A DNA stretch of 64,000 bases from Emticicia sp. 21SJ11W-3 (GTDB lineage Bacteria > Bacteroidota > Bacteroidia > Cytophagales > Spirosomataceae), in assembly GCF_024138715.1 (NCBI RefSeq), contig NZ_CP092074.1:3906001-3970000 (forward strand). Reading direction: 5' to 3'. Shown here in pieces: positions 35,638 through 46,320 of the stretch. The first letter of the stretch is position 1; each line of letters begins with the position of its first letter. Made by a program: the position numbers and the translations under genes. The notes under the pieces are model-generated. The model saw only the letters and a list, made by a program, of their open reading frames with translations. It was not told where the DNA came from and did not search any database.

Positions 35638-35663
35638 TGAATTCAAAATTACTCATTTTTGTA

Positions 35664-36371
35664 ATGGCCATCATTCTAAGTATTGAAACTTCTACCAAAG
35701 GCTGCTCAACAGCTATCCATCAGGACACCCGTTTATTAGCGCTCAGCGAGTTGTTTCATGAGAAATCGTCGTCCGGTATGCTCACCACACTGGTGCAGCA
35801 GGTAGTAAAAGTTTCTTCTTTGAGCTTTGACGATATTGATGCCATTGCAGTTGCCAAAGGCCCGGGTTCTTACACAGGCCTGCGCATAGGTGTTTCTACT
35901 GCCAAAGGCTTATGTTTTACGCTAGACAAACCCCTTTTAGCTATTAACACCCTTCAGGCAATGGCCTGGCAGGTGCATCATGTGGCAAAATCAGTTGGCA
36001 ATGATAACCCACCACTACTTTGCCCTATGCTTGACGCCCGGCGCATGGAAGTGTACTGCGCTTTGTACGAAGCAAAGAGCCTGGAGCAGGTAACTGCTAC
36101 CGAAGCAAAAATAATAGATGAGACATCTTTTGAAGAGATATTAAAAACGCGCAGAATTGTTTTCTTTGGCGATGGCGCTGCTAAATGCCAAGCAGTGCTG
36201 GGTAAATTTCAGAATGCCATTTTTCTTAACGAAACAATTAACCCATCTGCAAAAGCCATTGGCGAGCTCGCTAATGATGCATTTCTTAAGCAGGAATTTG
36301 AAAACGTGGCCGACTTTGAACCGTATTACCTGAAAGAGTTTATGGCTACCACGCCTAAAAAAGCCTTATAA
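35664..36371 (+). CDS. tsaB: tRNA threonylcarbamoyladenosine biosynthesis protein TsaB
   Basis: Universal t6A37 modification factor that partners TsaD and TsaE. 235 aa with the ASKHA start ILSIETSTKGCSTAI, the AKGPGSYTGLRIGVSTAKGL motif and CPMLDARRMEVYCALY. ATG 35664 gives the standard MAIILSIETS N-terminus and lies after the predicted promoter. Confidence 0.94.
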   Translation: MAIILSIETSTKGCSTAIHQDTRLLALSELFHEKSSSGMLTTLVQQVVKVSSLSFDDIDAIAVAKGPGSYTGLRIGVSTAKGLCFTLDKPLLAINTLQAMAWQVHHVAKSVGNDNPPLLCPMLDARRMEVYCALYEAKSLEQVTATEAKIIDETSFEEILKTRRIVFFGDGAAKCQAVLGKFQNAIFLNETINPSAKAIGELANDAFLKQEFENVADFEPYYLKEFMATTPKKAL

Positions 36372-36378
36372 ACCCAAA

Positions 36379-36412
36379 GTGCCACAGCTATACTTTTGCA
36401 TAACTGTGGCAC
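36379..36412. terminator. Bidirectional terminator between tsaB and the S41 peptidase
   Basis: GTGCCACAG (36379-36387) pairs perfectly with CTGTGGCAC (36404-36412) across a 16-nt partly paired loop, between the two convergent genes. Confidence 0.65.
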
Positions 36413-36435
36413 CCTGTAAATACCTGCAATAACTT

Positions 36436-38088
36436 TTATTTTCCGCCTTTCAGAATAGACTGGTATCTGGGCATATCTTTAAATAATTTAATTGCTTCCT
36501 GCACTTCTTTGTCTCTGTCAAACGAAACAAACTTCATGGCTTTCTGATAATAATAGCGGCTTAGAATCTCGGCCTCCAGCTGTTCTTTAATATCAGCTTT
36601 ATACTTTATTAAATCTTGCTGCTTGGTCTGGTTTATTTTTTCTCTCAACAATTTCAGGCTCTCCTGCACTGCATCAAGGCTGTTTTCTTTTCTGGCAGAT
36701 GCCTCCAGGTTATCCAGGCTCTTTTCCATTGAGGTGGCATAGGTAAAGTTTCTGGTTTTCAGCCAGTTTGTGAAATCCTGATATTCAGCATCTTTCAAAG
36801 AAAACTTCTCTTGCGGTTTAGCAGCCACATGCTCAAAGTAGTATTTGGTGGCGTAGTCAAAAATCATGTTCTTCAACAACAGATTAGTTGTTATTGACGC
36901 CATCTGAGGTACTTCGGTTTTAATATCAGGGTCAACACCGCCACCATCATAAACCGTGCGGCCATTTTTTGTTTTAAACGCAGTTTTTAAAGAATCGGGC
37001 ACCCTGCCCACACTACCATCAGGGTTTCTGTGGCTGTAGTCAAGCGCCTGAATACAACGTCCGCTCGGAATATAATATTTGGCCGTTGTAATTTTCATTT
37101 TGGTGTTGTAGGTCAGGTCACGGGTGGTTTGCACCAGCCCCTTTCCAAACGAGCGTTGCCCCAGAATTACGGCACGGTCGTAGTCCTGTAAAGTACCACT
37201 CACAATCTCAGAAGCAGACGCACTAGAACTATTAATAAGTACCACCACAGGTATTTCAGTATCCATTGGGTTTTCCATTGAATTAAACTTTTTGTTCCAT
37301 TCAGCCACTTTTCCTCTGGTTTCTACAATGAGCTGGTCCTTAGGAAGAAAAATGTTACAGATTTCAACAGACATATTCAGCAAACCTCCGGGATTACCCC
37401 GCAGGTCGAAGATTAATTTTTTCATACCCTGCGCTTTCAGGTCGGTAAAAGCGGCCTTTACTTCTTTTGCTGCTGTGGCAGTAAAATCAGTTAGTTGTAT
37501 GTAACCCACCTCATCGCTGATCATACCCGAGTGCGGCACGTTCAGGGTTTTTACGATATCCCGCCCCACTGTCAGGTCAACAGGGGCATTTTGTCCATAG
37601 CGTTTAATTTGTATTTTTACAGTTGTGCCGGTTTGCCCTTTCATCAGGCGGCCCATATCTACATCTTTGCGCGTAACCACATCAACCCCGTCTATTTTCA
37701 AAATCTCATCACCTATTTTCATACCGGCTTTATCAGCTGGCGAGCCTTCGTAAATCATAACCACCAGGTGCTTGTTGTTCTGATGCGACACCGTTGCGCC
37801 AATACCGTTATACTTACCGGTGGCCAGGGTCATATAGTCTTCAATGTCATCTTCCGGATAAAAGTTGGTGTAAGGGTCAAGCTGTTTCAGCATTGACTCA
37901 ATACTCACTCTCATGGCCTTATTTGGGTTGATTTCGTCTACATAGTAGGCATTCAGCTCTTTAAACATGGTGGCGAATATGTCCAGATTCTTGGCTATCT
38001 CAAAATACCGGTCGTCAATCTTAAATGCCACAAAAGGTATGGCCAGCAAAAGGATAATCACAACCGATAACTTACGTAAACGTTTCAT
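36436..38088 (-). CDS. Carboxy-terminal processing protease (S41 family)
   Basis: 550-aa periplasmic serine protease anchored by an N-terminal TM helix (LSVVIILLLAIPFVAF). A PDZ domain (GIGATVSHQNNKHLVVM, GDEILKIDGVDV) precedes the catalytic core: nucleophile Ser in LINSSSASASEIVSGTL and Lys in GQRSFGKGLVQTT, the Ser-Lys dyad of CtpA/Prc proteins. It likely trims envelope proteins. CtpA is the nearest named relative, but paralogues are common in Bacteroidota. Confidence 0.92.
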   Translation of the reverse strand: MKRLRKLSVVIILLLAIPFVAFKIDDRYFEIAKNLDIFATMFKELNAYYVDEINPNKAMRVSIESMLKQLDPYTNFYPEDDIEDYMTLATGKYNGIGATVSHQNNKHLVVMIYEGSPADKAGMKIGDEILKIDGVDVVTRKDVDMGRLMKGQTGTTVKIQIKRYGQNAPVDLTVGRDIVKTLNVPHSGMISDEVGYIQLTDFTATAAKEVKAAFTDLKAQGMKKLIFDLRGNPGGLLNMSVEICNIFLPKDQLIVETRGKVAEWNKKFNSMENPMDTEIPVVVLINSSSASASEIVSGTLQDYDRAVILGQRSFGKGLVQTTRDLTYNTKMKITTAKYYIPSGRCIQALDYSHRNPDGSVGRVPDSLKTAFKTKNGRTVYDGGGVDPDIKTEVPQMASITTNLLLKNMIFDYATKYYFEHVAAKPQEKFSLKDAEYQDFTNWLKTRNFTYATSMEKSLDNLEASARKENSLDAVQESLKLLREKINQTKQQDLIKYKADIKEQLEAEILSRYYYQKAMKFVSFDRDKEVQEAIKLFKDMPRYQSILKGGK

Positions 38089-38197
38089 TGCTTAATAATT
38101 TTTAAATTTTTTATTCATCTCCTTCCATTCACAATATTACCGATAGGCTAACGAAAAAATCAGAAAAAAGGTATTCGCCAACCCTTAAATCGCTGAA

Positions 38198-38710
38198 TCA
38201 GGGTGTGGGTTTACCATAGGTTTTTGCCGTAAAACTAAGTTTCTTTTGGGGGGCAGTCTGTCTTTTTACAATATACAGGTTGTCGAAATCGGTTTCTTCC
38301 AGGTCTTTTTTCAAGGTATCCTGCTCAAACAGGCCATTGGCAATATGCCTTACCGTATTGCTGTGCCCAACTATAAGCACGTTTTTGCCTTCAATATTTT
38401 TCAAATCTTCAATAAAAGGTTTCTGTTTGCGGGGGTCATACTTTTGTATGCTCAGTTGCATGGCATCTGCCAAAGGTTGAGCAGTTAAAGATGTACGCTG
38501 ATAACTGGTAGCATAAACCGCCGAAATATTTTTATCGGCCAGAAGTTTTTTTAACGTTTCGGCTCTTTCCTGCCCGGCTGCACTCAGCACAGGGTCTGCA
38601 GTATCATCGGCTTTTTCGCCATGCCGTACAATGTAGTAAGTTGACTGAACAGAACGCTGGCAGGCCGATAAAAACAGCACAATAAAAAGCAGGTAAAAAT
38701 AGTTTTTCAT
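38198..38710 (-). CDS. Histidine-phosphatase-fold lipoprotein
   Basis: 170 aa. Lipoprotein signal YLLFIVLFLSACQ, so the protein is attached to the envelope. The phosphoglycerate-mutase/histidine-phosphatase core is present: YYIVRHGEKADD (catalytic His), then YQRTSLTAQPLADAM and VLIVGHSNTVRH (second His). It probably hydrolyses a small phosphate ester in the periplasm. ATG 38710 places the lipobox correctly. Confidence 0.85.
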   Translation of the reverse strand: MKNYFYLLFIVLFLSACQRSVQSTYYIVRHGEKADDTADPVLSAAGQERAETLKKLLADKNISAVYATSYQRTSLTAQPLADAMQLSIQKYDPRKQKPFIEDLKNIEGKNVLIVGHSNTVRHIANGLFEQDTLKKDLEETDFDNLYIVKRQTAPQKKLSFTAKTYGKPTP

Positions 38711-38889
38711 AATGTGTATCAACAGGTCAATGGGCTGAAAAACACCCGGTTTTAATTAAAAAATCAGGCTCTGATTAATTGTATTCTGCTAATAATCATT
38801 AGCTTATAAATTTCGATTTGTAGATAAAAAAGTGTAACTTTACAACTAATTTATGTTAATTATTAGTGAATATCAAGCATCTATTTTAA

Positions 38890-40908
<2,019 letters not shown>

Positions 40909-40920
40909 TGTTTATTACCA

Positions 40921-40958
40921 TAACAGGAAAAGGCCGGATTCCCGGCCTTTTCCTGTTA
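40921..40958 (+). terminator. Terminator after gyrB
   Basis: Perfect 17-bp stem (TAACAGGAAAAGGCCGG with its complement) around a 4-nt loop, 13 bp past the gyrB stop. It also lies downstream of the convergent galK gene and may serve both. Confidence 0.85.
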
Positions 40959-40979
40959 TATAGAATATCATTATTTTAA

Positions 40980-42134
40980 TTACACCTCCCCTACACCATC
41001 AGTAATTGCCATCCGGTAAGAAACGAGTTTCTGCCCAAACTCAGCTTCATAGGCCTGCTCCATATCGGCGAGAAATGTATCAACCGCCTCTTTTTTAATC
41101 AGGTTAATGGTACAGCCTCCAAAGCCTCCGCCCATCATTCTTGAACCCACAACAGCTTCGTTTTCCAGGGTTTTTTCTACCAGAAAATCCAGCTCCGGAC
41201 AGCTTACTTCATACAACTCACTTAGCCCCCTGTGGGTCTCATACATTTTCTGTCCGAAAGATATAAAATCGTTATTCAGCAAATCTTTGCAGGCCTGCTC
41301 AACCCTGTTTATTTCTTCAATTACATATCGGCATCTGTTATAGACAATCCCGGGCAATTTATCGGCCTGGCTTCTGAGCATAGCAATGCTTGCATCCCGC
41401 AAACTATTTACCTGAGGGAAAGCCTGCTGTAAAATACTGATACCCGCTTCGCATTCTGCCCTGCGTTTATTATATTCGGTGTCACCCAAGTTATGCTTTA
41501 CGCCCGTGTTACATAAAACTATGGCGTACTCAGTGGTTTCAAACGGAAAATACTCGTAGCTTAAATCGCGGCAGTCTAGTTTGATAACGGCTTTATCTTT
41601 ACCATGAATAGACGCAAACATATCCATAATACCGCAATTAACCCCGGCAAAATTATGCTCGGCCTGTTGTGCTGCCAAAGCCAGGTCAATTCTGGCAAAC
41701 CCAAGGTTATACAATTGGTTCAGTGCATAGCCAATGCCACTTTCAATAGCCGCAGAAGAAGATAAACCACCTCCAAACGGCACATCACCCCCAAATACAA
41801 CATTTACTCCGAAGGGTATCTCAGCTCCTTTTTTACCCATTTCGGCCATCATCCCAATCAAGAAATTCGCCCATCCCTTCTCAGATTTATCCAATGCATC
41901 TAACGAACACTCGTAGGTATCATCTAAATCGTATGAAAAAAGCCTCACCTGCCGGTCTTCTCTTTTAGAAACTGCGTAGTAAATGGCCTTATCTATAGCC
42001 GCCGGTAGCACAAAACCATCGTTATAGTCGGTATGTTCACCTATCAGATTAATGCGCCCCGGGGCGCGTACAAGTATGTCTGGAGATTGGTTATATAAGT
42101 CTGAAAACTTTTGTCTGATATTTTCTGAATACAT
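40980..42134 (-). CDS. galK: Galactokinase
   Basis: GHMP kinase that makes galactose 1-phosphate for the Leloir pathway. 384 aa: galactose signature PGRINLIGEHTDYNDGFVLP, the GHMP ATP-loop FGGGLSSSAAIESGIG, catalytic Asp in GIMDMFASIHG, and GGGFGGCTINL near the C-terminus. Its ATG directly follows the stop of the polyphosphate kinase gene with no spacer, implying translational coupling in an unusual pairing. Confidence 0.94.
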   Translation of the reverse strand: MYSENIRQKFSDLYNQSPDILVRAPGRINLIGEHTDYNDGFVLPAAIDKAIYYAVSKREDRQVRLFSYDLDDTYECSLDALDKSEKGWANFLIGMMAEMGKKGAEIPFGVNVVFGGDVPFGGGLSSSAAIESGIGYALNQLYNLGFARIDLALAAQQAEHNFAGVNCGIMDMFASIHGKDKAVIKLDCRDLSYEYFPFETTEYAIVLCNTGVKHNLGDTEYNKRRAECEAGISILQQAFPQVNSLRDASIAMLRSQADKLPGIVYNRCRYVIEEINRVEQACKDLLNNDFISFGQKMYETHRGLSELYEVSCPELDFLVEKTLENEAVVGSRMMGGGFGGCTINLIKKEAVDTFLADMEQAYEAEFGQKLVSYRMAITDGVGEV

Positions 42135-44450
42135 TTACTGATTGGTTTCTGTCTCTATTGGTGTTTCTTCTGATACAATTTCTGTGGGTGCGTTCTGCTG
42201 TGCAAACAAATTTGCTTCTTCAGACCCATTCTCTTCAATTTCAAAAAACATTTTATGAATGTTGATCGGTTGGTCATCTGGTGTGAGCGAGCATTTTACT
42301 TTTGAATACGAACCATCTTCCTGCAATTCGTAAGCGTTTACGTTGTCGCGCAGGTTATAATACAATATTTCAATGGCATGTTTTTTAACTTCATCGTCTA
42401 CGAGCTCAAACATGGACTCTATCCGCTTATCAAAACTACGCACCATGATATCGGCACTACTTCCATATACCCTTGGCTCGCCGTTGTTATGGAAATAAAA
42501 TATACGGGCGTGCTCAAGGTATAAACCTACCACCGAGCGCACCGTAATGTTTTCGCTGAGATGCTGACGCCCCGGGCGCAAGCAGCATATACCTCTGATG
42601 ATAAGCTTGATTCTGACACCCGCCTGCGACGCTTTGTATAGTTCATCTATAATATACCGATCTTCAAGCGAATTAAGTTTGATACAAATACCGCTTGGCA
42701 AGCCCTGCTGCGCATTTGATGCCTCGTTTCTGATTAGCTCAATCAGGCGGCGGCGCATATCTCTTGGCGAGGTAATCAGATACCGGTAATCAACGGGCTG
42801 TGAATGCCCCGTAATAACATTAAAAAACTCTGAAATATCTTTGGTGTAAGCCGGATTAGTGGTTAACAGGCCAATATCAGTATATAACCTGGCCGTATCT
42901 TCATTGTAGTTGCCACTGGCCAAATGCGCATACTGCACAACACGGTTGCCTTCTTTGCGCACAATCAACATCAGCTTGGTATGTGTCTTATACCAGCCAA
43001 TACCATAGATAACGAAACACCCGGCTCTTTGCAGGCGTTCGGCCTCTCTGATGTTGTTTTCCTCGTCAAAGCGGGCTTTTATTTCAAACAGCGCCGACAC
43101 GTGCTTGCCGTTCTCGGCGGCCTTTAACAATGCCTGCGTAACGCGCGACTTTTTGGCCAGGCGGTAAATTGTCAGCTTTATAGCCAGTACATCGGGGTCT
43201 TCGGCAGCTCTTTCCAGCAATTGCAATACGGGCTCAAAATTATTGTAAGGGTGGTGTAACAGTAAATCCTTTTCACGTACCACCTCAAAAATATCGTTAT
43301 TCTTTTCTTTTAGTCTTTTAGGGGATACAGGCGGATGGATAGGTTCCAGTTCTTCCTGAAACTCCGGATGGCGGATAATCTGCCAAAGACAGGTGTAGTC
43401 AATCAGACACTCGTCAACAAAAATATTATACTTGTCAATTTCCCACCGTTTCTGCAAAATATTTACCAGCCATTCGTTGGCATTGGCTTCTATCTCCATA
43501 TACACCACACGGCCCAGCCGACGGCTTTTAATTTTCTGTTTTATTTCGTCTACAAAGTCTGACTCAATGTCATCAGACTCCTCCAGTGTAAAGTCGCCAT
43601 TACGCACAATTCTGAAAAGGCTTACCGACTGAATCTCTACGTTTCGGTACAGTTTCTTTATCTCATGGCGAACAATCTCTTCAATTGGCAAAAAAAGCAA
43701 TTCATCGTTTCTCTCAATGGTGTAGAAACGGGGCAGATTACCTGGAATCTGTACAAAAGATATCTTTTTGGTTTCGCTGTCTTCTGAAAACAGTGTAGAA
43801 CGGCTTGAATCAGTTACCACGCCAAATATAAGCGTTTTGGCAATTAGCACCGGAAACGCATGGGTGTGGTCAAAGAGCATCGGTGTAAGCATCGGATAGA
43901 TGGTGTAATCAAAGTAATCCACCACCTCTGTCAACTCATTGCTGGTAAGGTCGCTAATTTTTACTACCTGAAACTTGTGGCTCTTGAACAAGGGTTTCAG
44001 TTCTTCATCAAAGATTCTGTCTTGTTCCTGACAAAACTGCCTTACTGCAGATAACAACGCCTTACGAAAAGGGATTTCTCTTAACCCCGAATAATCTATA
44101 CGTTCTTTATGGTAATCAAGGTAATTATACAAACTACCCAATCTGATGGTAAAGAACTCATCAAGATTGGAAGAAGTAATGGCCAGAAACTTCAGCCGCT
44201 CAAAAAGATTCAGGTTGCTGTCGCGGGTCTGGTCAAGCACACGTTCGTTGAATTTAAGCCAGCTCAGGTCACGGCTTATATAGTTAGACTGCTCAATGCT
44301 GTCGGCATACCGACTGATTTTTGATTCAGGAATAGCACTGCTTTTGTCGTCGCTTTTATTTGAAGTTGACCCCACTAATCCATTTAAAAATGAAAAAAGG
44401 CTACCCTTTGAGCCCCGTTCATTTGCTTTGCCTTTATTCATATCGTCCAT
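42135..44450 (-). CDS. ppk1: Polyphosphate kinase 1
   Basis: Polymerises the terminal phosphate of ATP into polyphosphate. 771 aa: YISRDLSWLKFNERVLDQ in the N domain, HPYNNFEPVLQLLERA, the phosphorylated-His region with YAHLASGNYNEDTARLYTDI, and RPGRQHLSENITVRSVVG near the second catalytic region. About 50 extra polar residues precede the N domain, and about 40 low-complexity residues follow the last domain; both are outside the core. Cotranscribed with galK. Confidence 0.95.
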   Translation of the reverse strand: MDDMNKGKANERGSKGSLFSFLNGLVGSTSNKSDDKSSAIPESKISRYADSIEQSNYISRDLSWLKFNERVLDQTRDSNLNLFERLKFLAITSSNLDEFFTIRLGSLYNYLDYHKERIDYSGLREIPFRKALLSAVRQFCQEQDRIFDEELKPLFKSHKFQVVKISDLTSNELTEVVDYFDYTIYPMLTPMLFDHTHAFPVLIAKTLIFGVVTDSSRSTLFSEDSETKKISFVQIPGNLPRFYTIERNDELLFLPIEEIVRHEIKKLYRNVEIQSVSLFRIVRNGDFTLEESDDIESDFVDEIKQKIKSRRLGRVVYMEIEANANEWLVNILQKRWEIDKYNIFVDECLIDYTCLWQIIRHPEFQEELEPIHPPVSPKRLKEKNNDIFEVVREKDLLLHHPYNNFEPVLQLLERAAEDPDVLAIKLTIYRLAKKSRVTQALLKAAENGKHVSALFEIKARFDEENNIREAERLQRAGCFVIYGIGWYKTHTKLMLIVRKEGNRVVQYAHLASGNYNEDTARLYTDIGLLTTNPAYTKDISEFFNVITGHSQPVDYRYLITSPRDMRRRLIELIRNEASNAQQGLPSGICIKLNSLEDRYIIDELYKASQAGVRIKLIIRGICCLRPGRQHLSENITVRSVVGLYLEHARIFYFHNNGEPRVYGSSADIMVRSFDKRIESMFELVDDEVKKHAIEILYYNLRDNVNAYELQEDGSYSKVKCSLTPDDQPINIHKMFFEIEENGSEEANLFAQQNAPTEIVSEETPIETETNQ

Positions 44451-44574
44451 TGCTTCAATAACAGAATGTGTCTTGCGAAGTACGTCAATTATAGCAAAAA
44501 ATTCAAGTATTTAACAATAATTTAATAGTTTTATACCATTTTTTTACCCGCATCTGCACATTTTATTTGAGCGG

Positions 44575-44955
44575 TCAGGCATTCAGTTTCTTCCAGAGCA
44601 TATCCTTTATTCCGCTTGCCCGGCGTCTTGAGATAGGCAGCATTGTGCCGTCGGCCAGGCGCACTTCTTTGGTGTCTCTTTTCCAGTTCAGTGCTTCCAG
44701 ATAATTCAGGTTTAGTATATAAGATTTATTGATTCTTACAAAGTAAGTGTGTTCTTTGAGCACCTCATCAAAAAACTTCAGATGGAAGGCAGACGTAAAC
44801 TTGTTGTTTCGTGTATGAAAGGTGGTATAATTTATGCTGGCTTCCAGATAAATGATTTCTTCGGGTGATATACTTATCCGTATACCATTGATCATGATGT
44901 AGAGGTTCTGGGCAACATGCTGGGTTTTAGACAGAGCGGGTTTAAAGTGTTTCAT
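44575..44955 (-). CDS. Stand-alone LytTR DNA-binding regulator
   Basis: 126 aa: a LytTR domain (ISISPEEIIYLEASINYTTF, then LKEHTYFVRINKSYILNLNY, and VRLADGTMLPISRRRA) with only ~30 residues before it and no receiver. Such proteins bind two 9-bp direct repeats upstream of target genes. The in-frame start at 45012 would lie inside a terminator loop, so ATG 44955 is used. It is in the same direction as, and directly downstream of, the unknown protease operon, but a terminator separates them. Confidence 0.88.
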   Translation of the reverse strand: MKHFKPALSKTQHVAQNLYIMINGIRISISPEEIIYLEASINYTTFHTRNNKFTSAFHLKFFDEVLKEHTYFVRINKSYILNLNYLEALNWKRDTKEVRLADGTMLPISRRRASGIKDMLWKKLNA

Positions 44956-44999
44956 AATTGTTGGTTTTATATGCCAAATTTCAGCAGATGTACAAAAAC

Positions 45000-45027
45000 A
45001 AAAAATCCCCAATTCTGGGGATTTTTT
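45000..45027 (-). terminator. Terminator after the membrane-protein operon
   Basis: AAAAAATCCCCA paired with TGGGGATTTTTT around a 4-nt loop; on the minus strand the T-run follows the stem. It closes the 45.1-47.3 kb operon 54 bp after its last stop and lies just upstream of the LytTR gene. Confidence 0.85.
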
Positions 45028-45081
45028 GCTACATGGCTACAAAACAACTAAACTAAAAAAATTAAAACCCCGAAAAACAAG

Positions 45082-45732
45082 CTACTTAATTAACATTATT
45101 CCTTTTATATAAAATATAAGGAAAAAGCTCTTAATAAAATTCTGTACGATTAAAACTGCATACAGTATGGTATCGTTTTTATAGGGTACAGAAAGGGCAT
45201 AAATATAATCAAAAATAATAATGCTTGAGTATATCAGAAAAACACCTAATACAAGCCAGCTTTCAGTAAGGCTGAAAAGCCTTTTGTTGATATACCTTTT
45301 GGCAAGCATAAAAAGGCCTAGCCCTGACAAAAAGGTAAGGTAAAGACTGTTTATGAGTGTGCCATAGCTATTATAGTTATTAAAACCCTGCCCCAGAAAA
45401 GAATTATAAACAGAAAACCCCACAAAGGCCAGACATAAAATGTAAACAGTTACGTTTATCCATTTCAGCTTTATAACGCCTCTCAGATAAAAACTCAAAA
45501 CCACAAACTCAAGGGCTATAAACCAATAATCCAGAAAAAGGTTGTTGCTCAGGGTAATGGCTGTTATAGCATAAACTATTTCGAAAAAGGCAGTAGACAG
45601 GGCATAAAGCAAAAAGAACATCTTATGCCCTGTCCAATAACCACCTTTTTTTAGCATCATCCAGCATATTAACAGCCAAATCACATCCTGTGACCATCCG
45701 GAAAACCGATATAATCCTAGTGTAAAATCCAT
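45082..45732 (-). CDS. Multipass membrane protein of unknown function
   Basis: 216 aa with about seven hydrophobic helices and very short loops (segments around residues 15-30, 36-58, 68-85, 92-110, 125-148, 157-180 and 188-212). No catalytic motif or extra domain is visible. Proteins of this size and layout occur next to signalling genes in Bacteroidota, which suggests a sensor or receptor membrane module. It is the last gene of the operon, 7 bp after the 159-aa gene. Function not assigned. Confidence 0.65.
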   Translation of the reverse strand: MDFTLGLYRFSGWSQDVIWLLICWMMLKKGGYWTGHKMFFLLYALSTAFFEIVYAITAITLSNNLFLDYWFIALEFVVLSFYLRGVIKLKWINVTVYILCLAFVGFSVYNSFLGQGFNNYNSYGTLINSLYLTFLSGLGLFMLAKRYINKRLFSLTESWLVLGVFLIYSSIIIFDYIYALSVPYKNDTILYAVLIVQNFIKSFFLIFYIKGIMLIK

Positions 45733-45739
45733 GCTTTAA

Positions 45740-46219
45740 TCAGGGAGTCCTTACTGATGGTGGTGGAACTTTCTGGTTGCCGCCGCCGCCGCCGCCCATT
45801 TCATTATCAAAAGGCTGCCCCGGAATAGTAAGAAAACCTACAACGTTATCAACCGTTAAAAACTCAGAATTACCATCTTTTTTAAACTGGAATGGCAAAA
45901 TCTCAACTGTATATTCTTCTTCATTAACTCTTGGCTTAGCTCTTTCTTGCAACGAGCGCCCCTCTTTTGAGCTTAGTTTGCCAATCATAAAACTTACGTG
46001 ATCAATATTCGGGTGGTTCTTCCTAAGATAGCTTATCAAGATCTCCATCTGGTCAAGGCTAAGGTATAGACCCTCCTGTCTTGTTTTTTCTGTACCATTT
46101 GGCCCTTCATCCAAATCAACGTAGGTGTGTCTTTTCACTCTTTTTAATGCGGCGGAATCTCTTTTTGCAGGATCTCCATTTTGTTCGGATAGGTCTTCTT
46201 TAGTGGTTAAATCTCCCAT
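45740..46219 (-). CDS. Unknown 159-aa protein with Gly6 tail
   Basis: Soluble, no signal peptide. A charged, disordered N-terminus (to about residue 45) precedes a compact segment (LYLSLDQMEILISYLRKNHP, DHVSFMIGKLS, EYTVEILPFQFKKDGNSEFL), and the C-terminus is low-complexity: GQPFDNEMGGGGGGNQ then KVPPPSVRTP. I do not recognise the family. It overlaps the micro-ORF upstream by 13 nt. The exposed Gly run next to a papain-like protease gene makes it a candidate substrate; this is speculation from gene order. Confidence 0.6.
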   Translation of the reverse strand: MGDLTTKEDLSEQNGDPAKRDSAALKRVKRHTYVDLDEGPNGTEKTRQEGLYLSLDQMEILISYLRKNHPNIDHVSFMIGKLSSKEGRSLQERAKPRVNEEEYTVEILPFQFKKDGNSEFLTVDNVVGFLTIPGQPFDNEMGGGGGGNQKVPPPSVRTP

Positions 46220-46320
46220 TTTAATTGATGTTTTAGGAATTGAATAAAATATTGCTTCTCAAAATTTGTAAGGTTTTTCAGGCTGTTTTCAAAATCACCC
46301 GGTTGCCAGGGTAAACGCAC
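46207..46320 (-). CDS. 37-codon micro-ORF coupled to the protease gene
   Basis: GTG start at 46320 overlaps the protease stop by one base (TAGTG), and its TAA overlaps the start of the 159-aa gene. It encodes MRLPWQPGDFENSLKNLTNF then EKQYFIQFLKHQLKWEI, a balanced, amphipathic and aromatic-rich small protein, unlike random frames. The tight overlaps on both sides argue that it is translated. Function unknown. Confidence 0.6.
   Translation of the reverse strand: MRLPWQPGDFENSLKNLTNFEKQYFIQFLKHQLKWEI

Noticed and set aside
45000-45012. LytTR start at 45012
   Set aside because: It falls within the loop of a strong terminator hairpin and would add residues not seen in the family.
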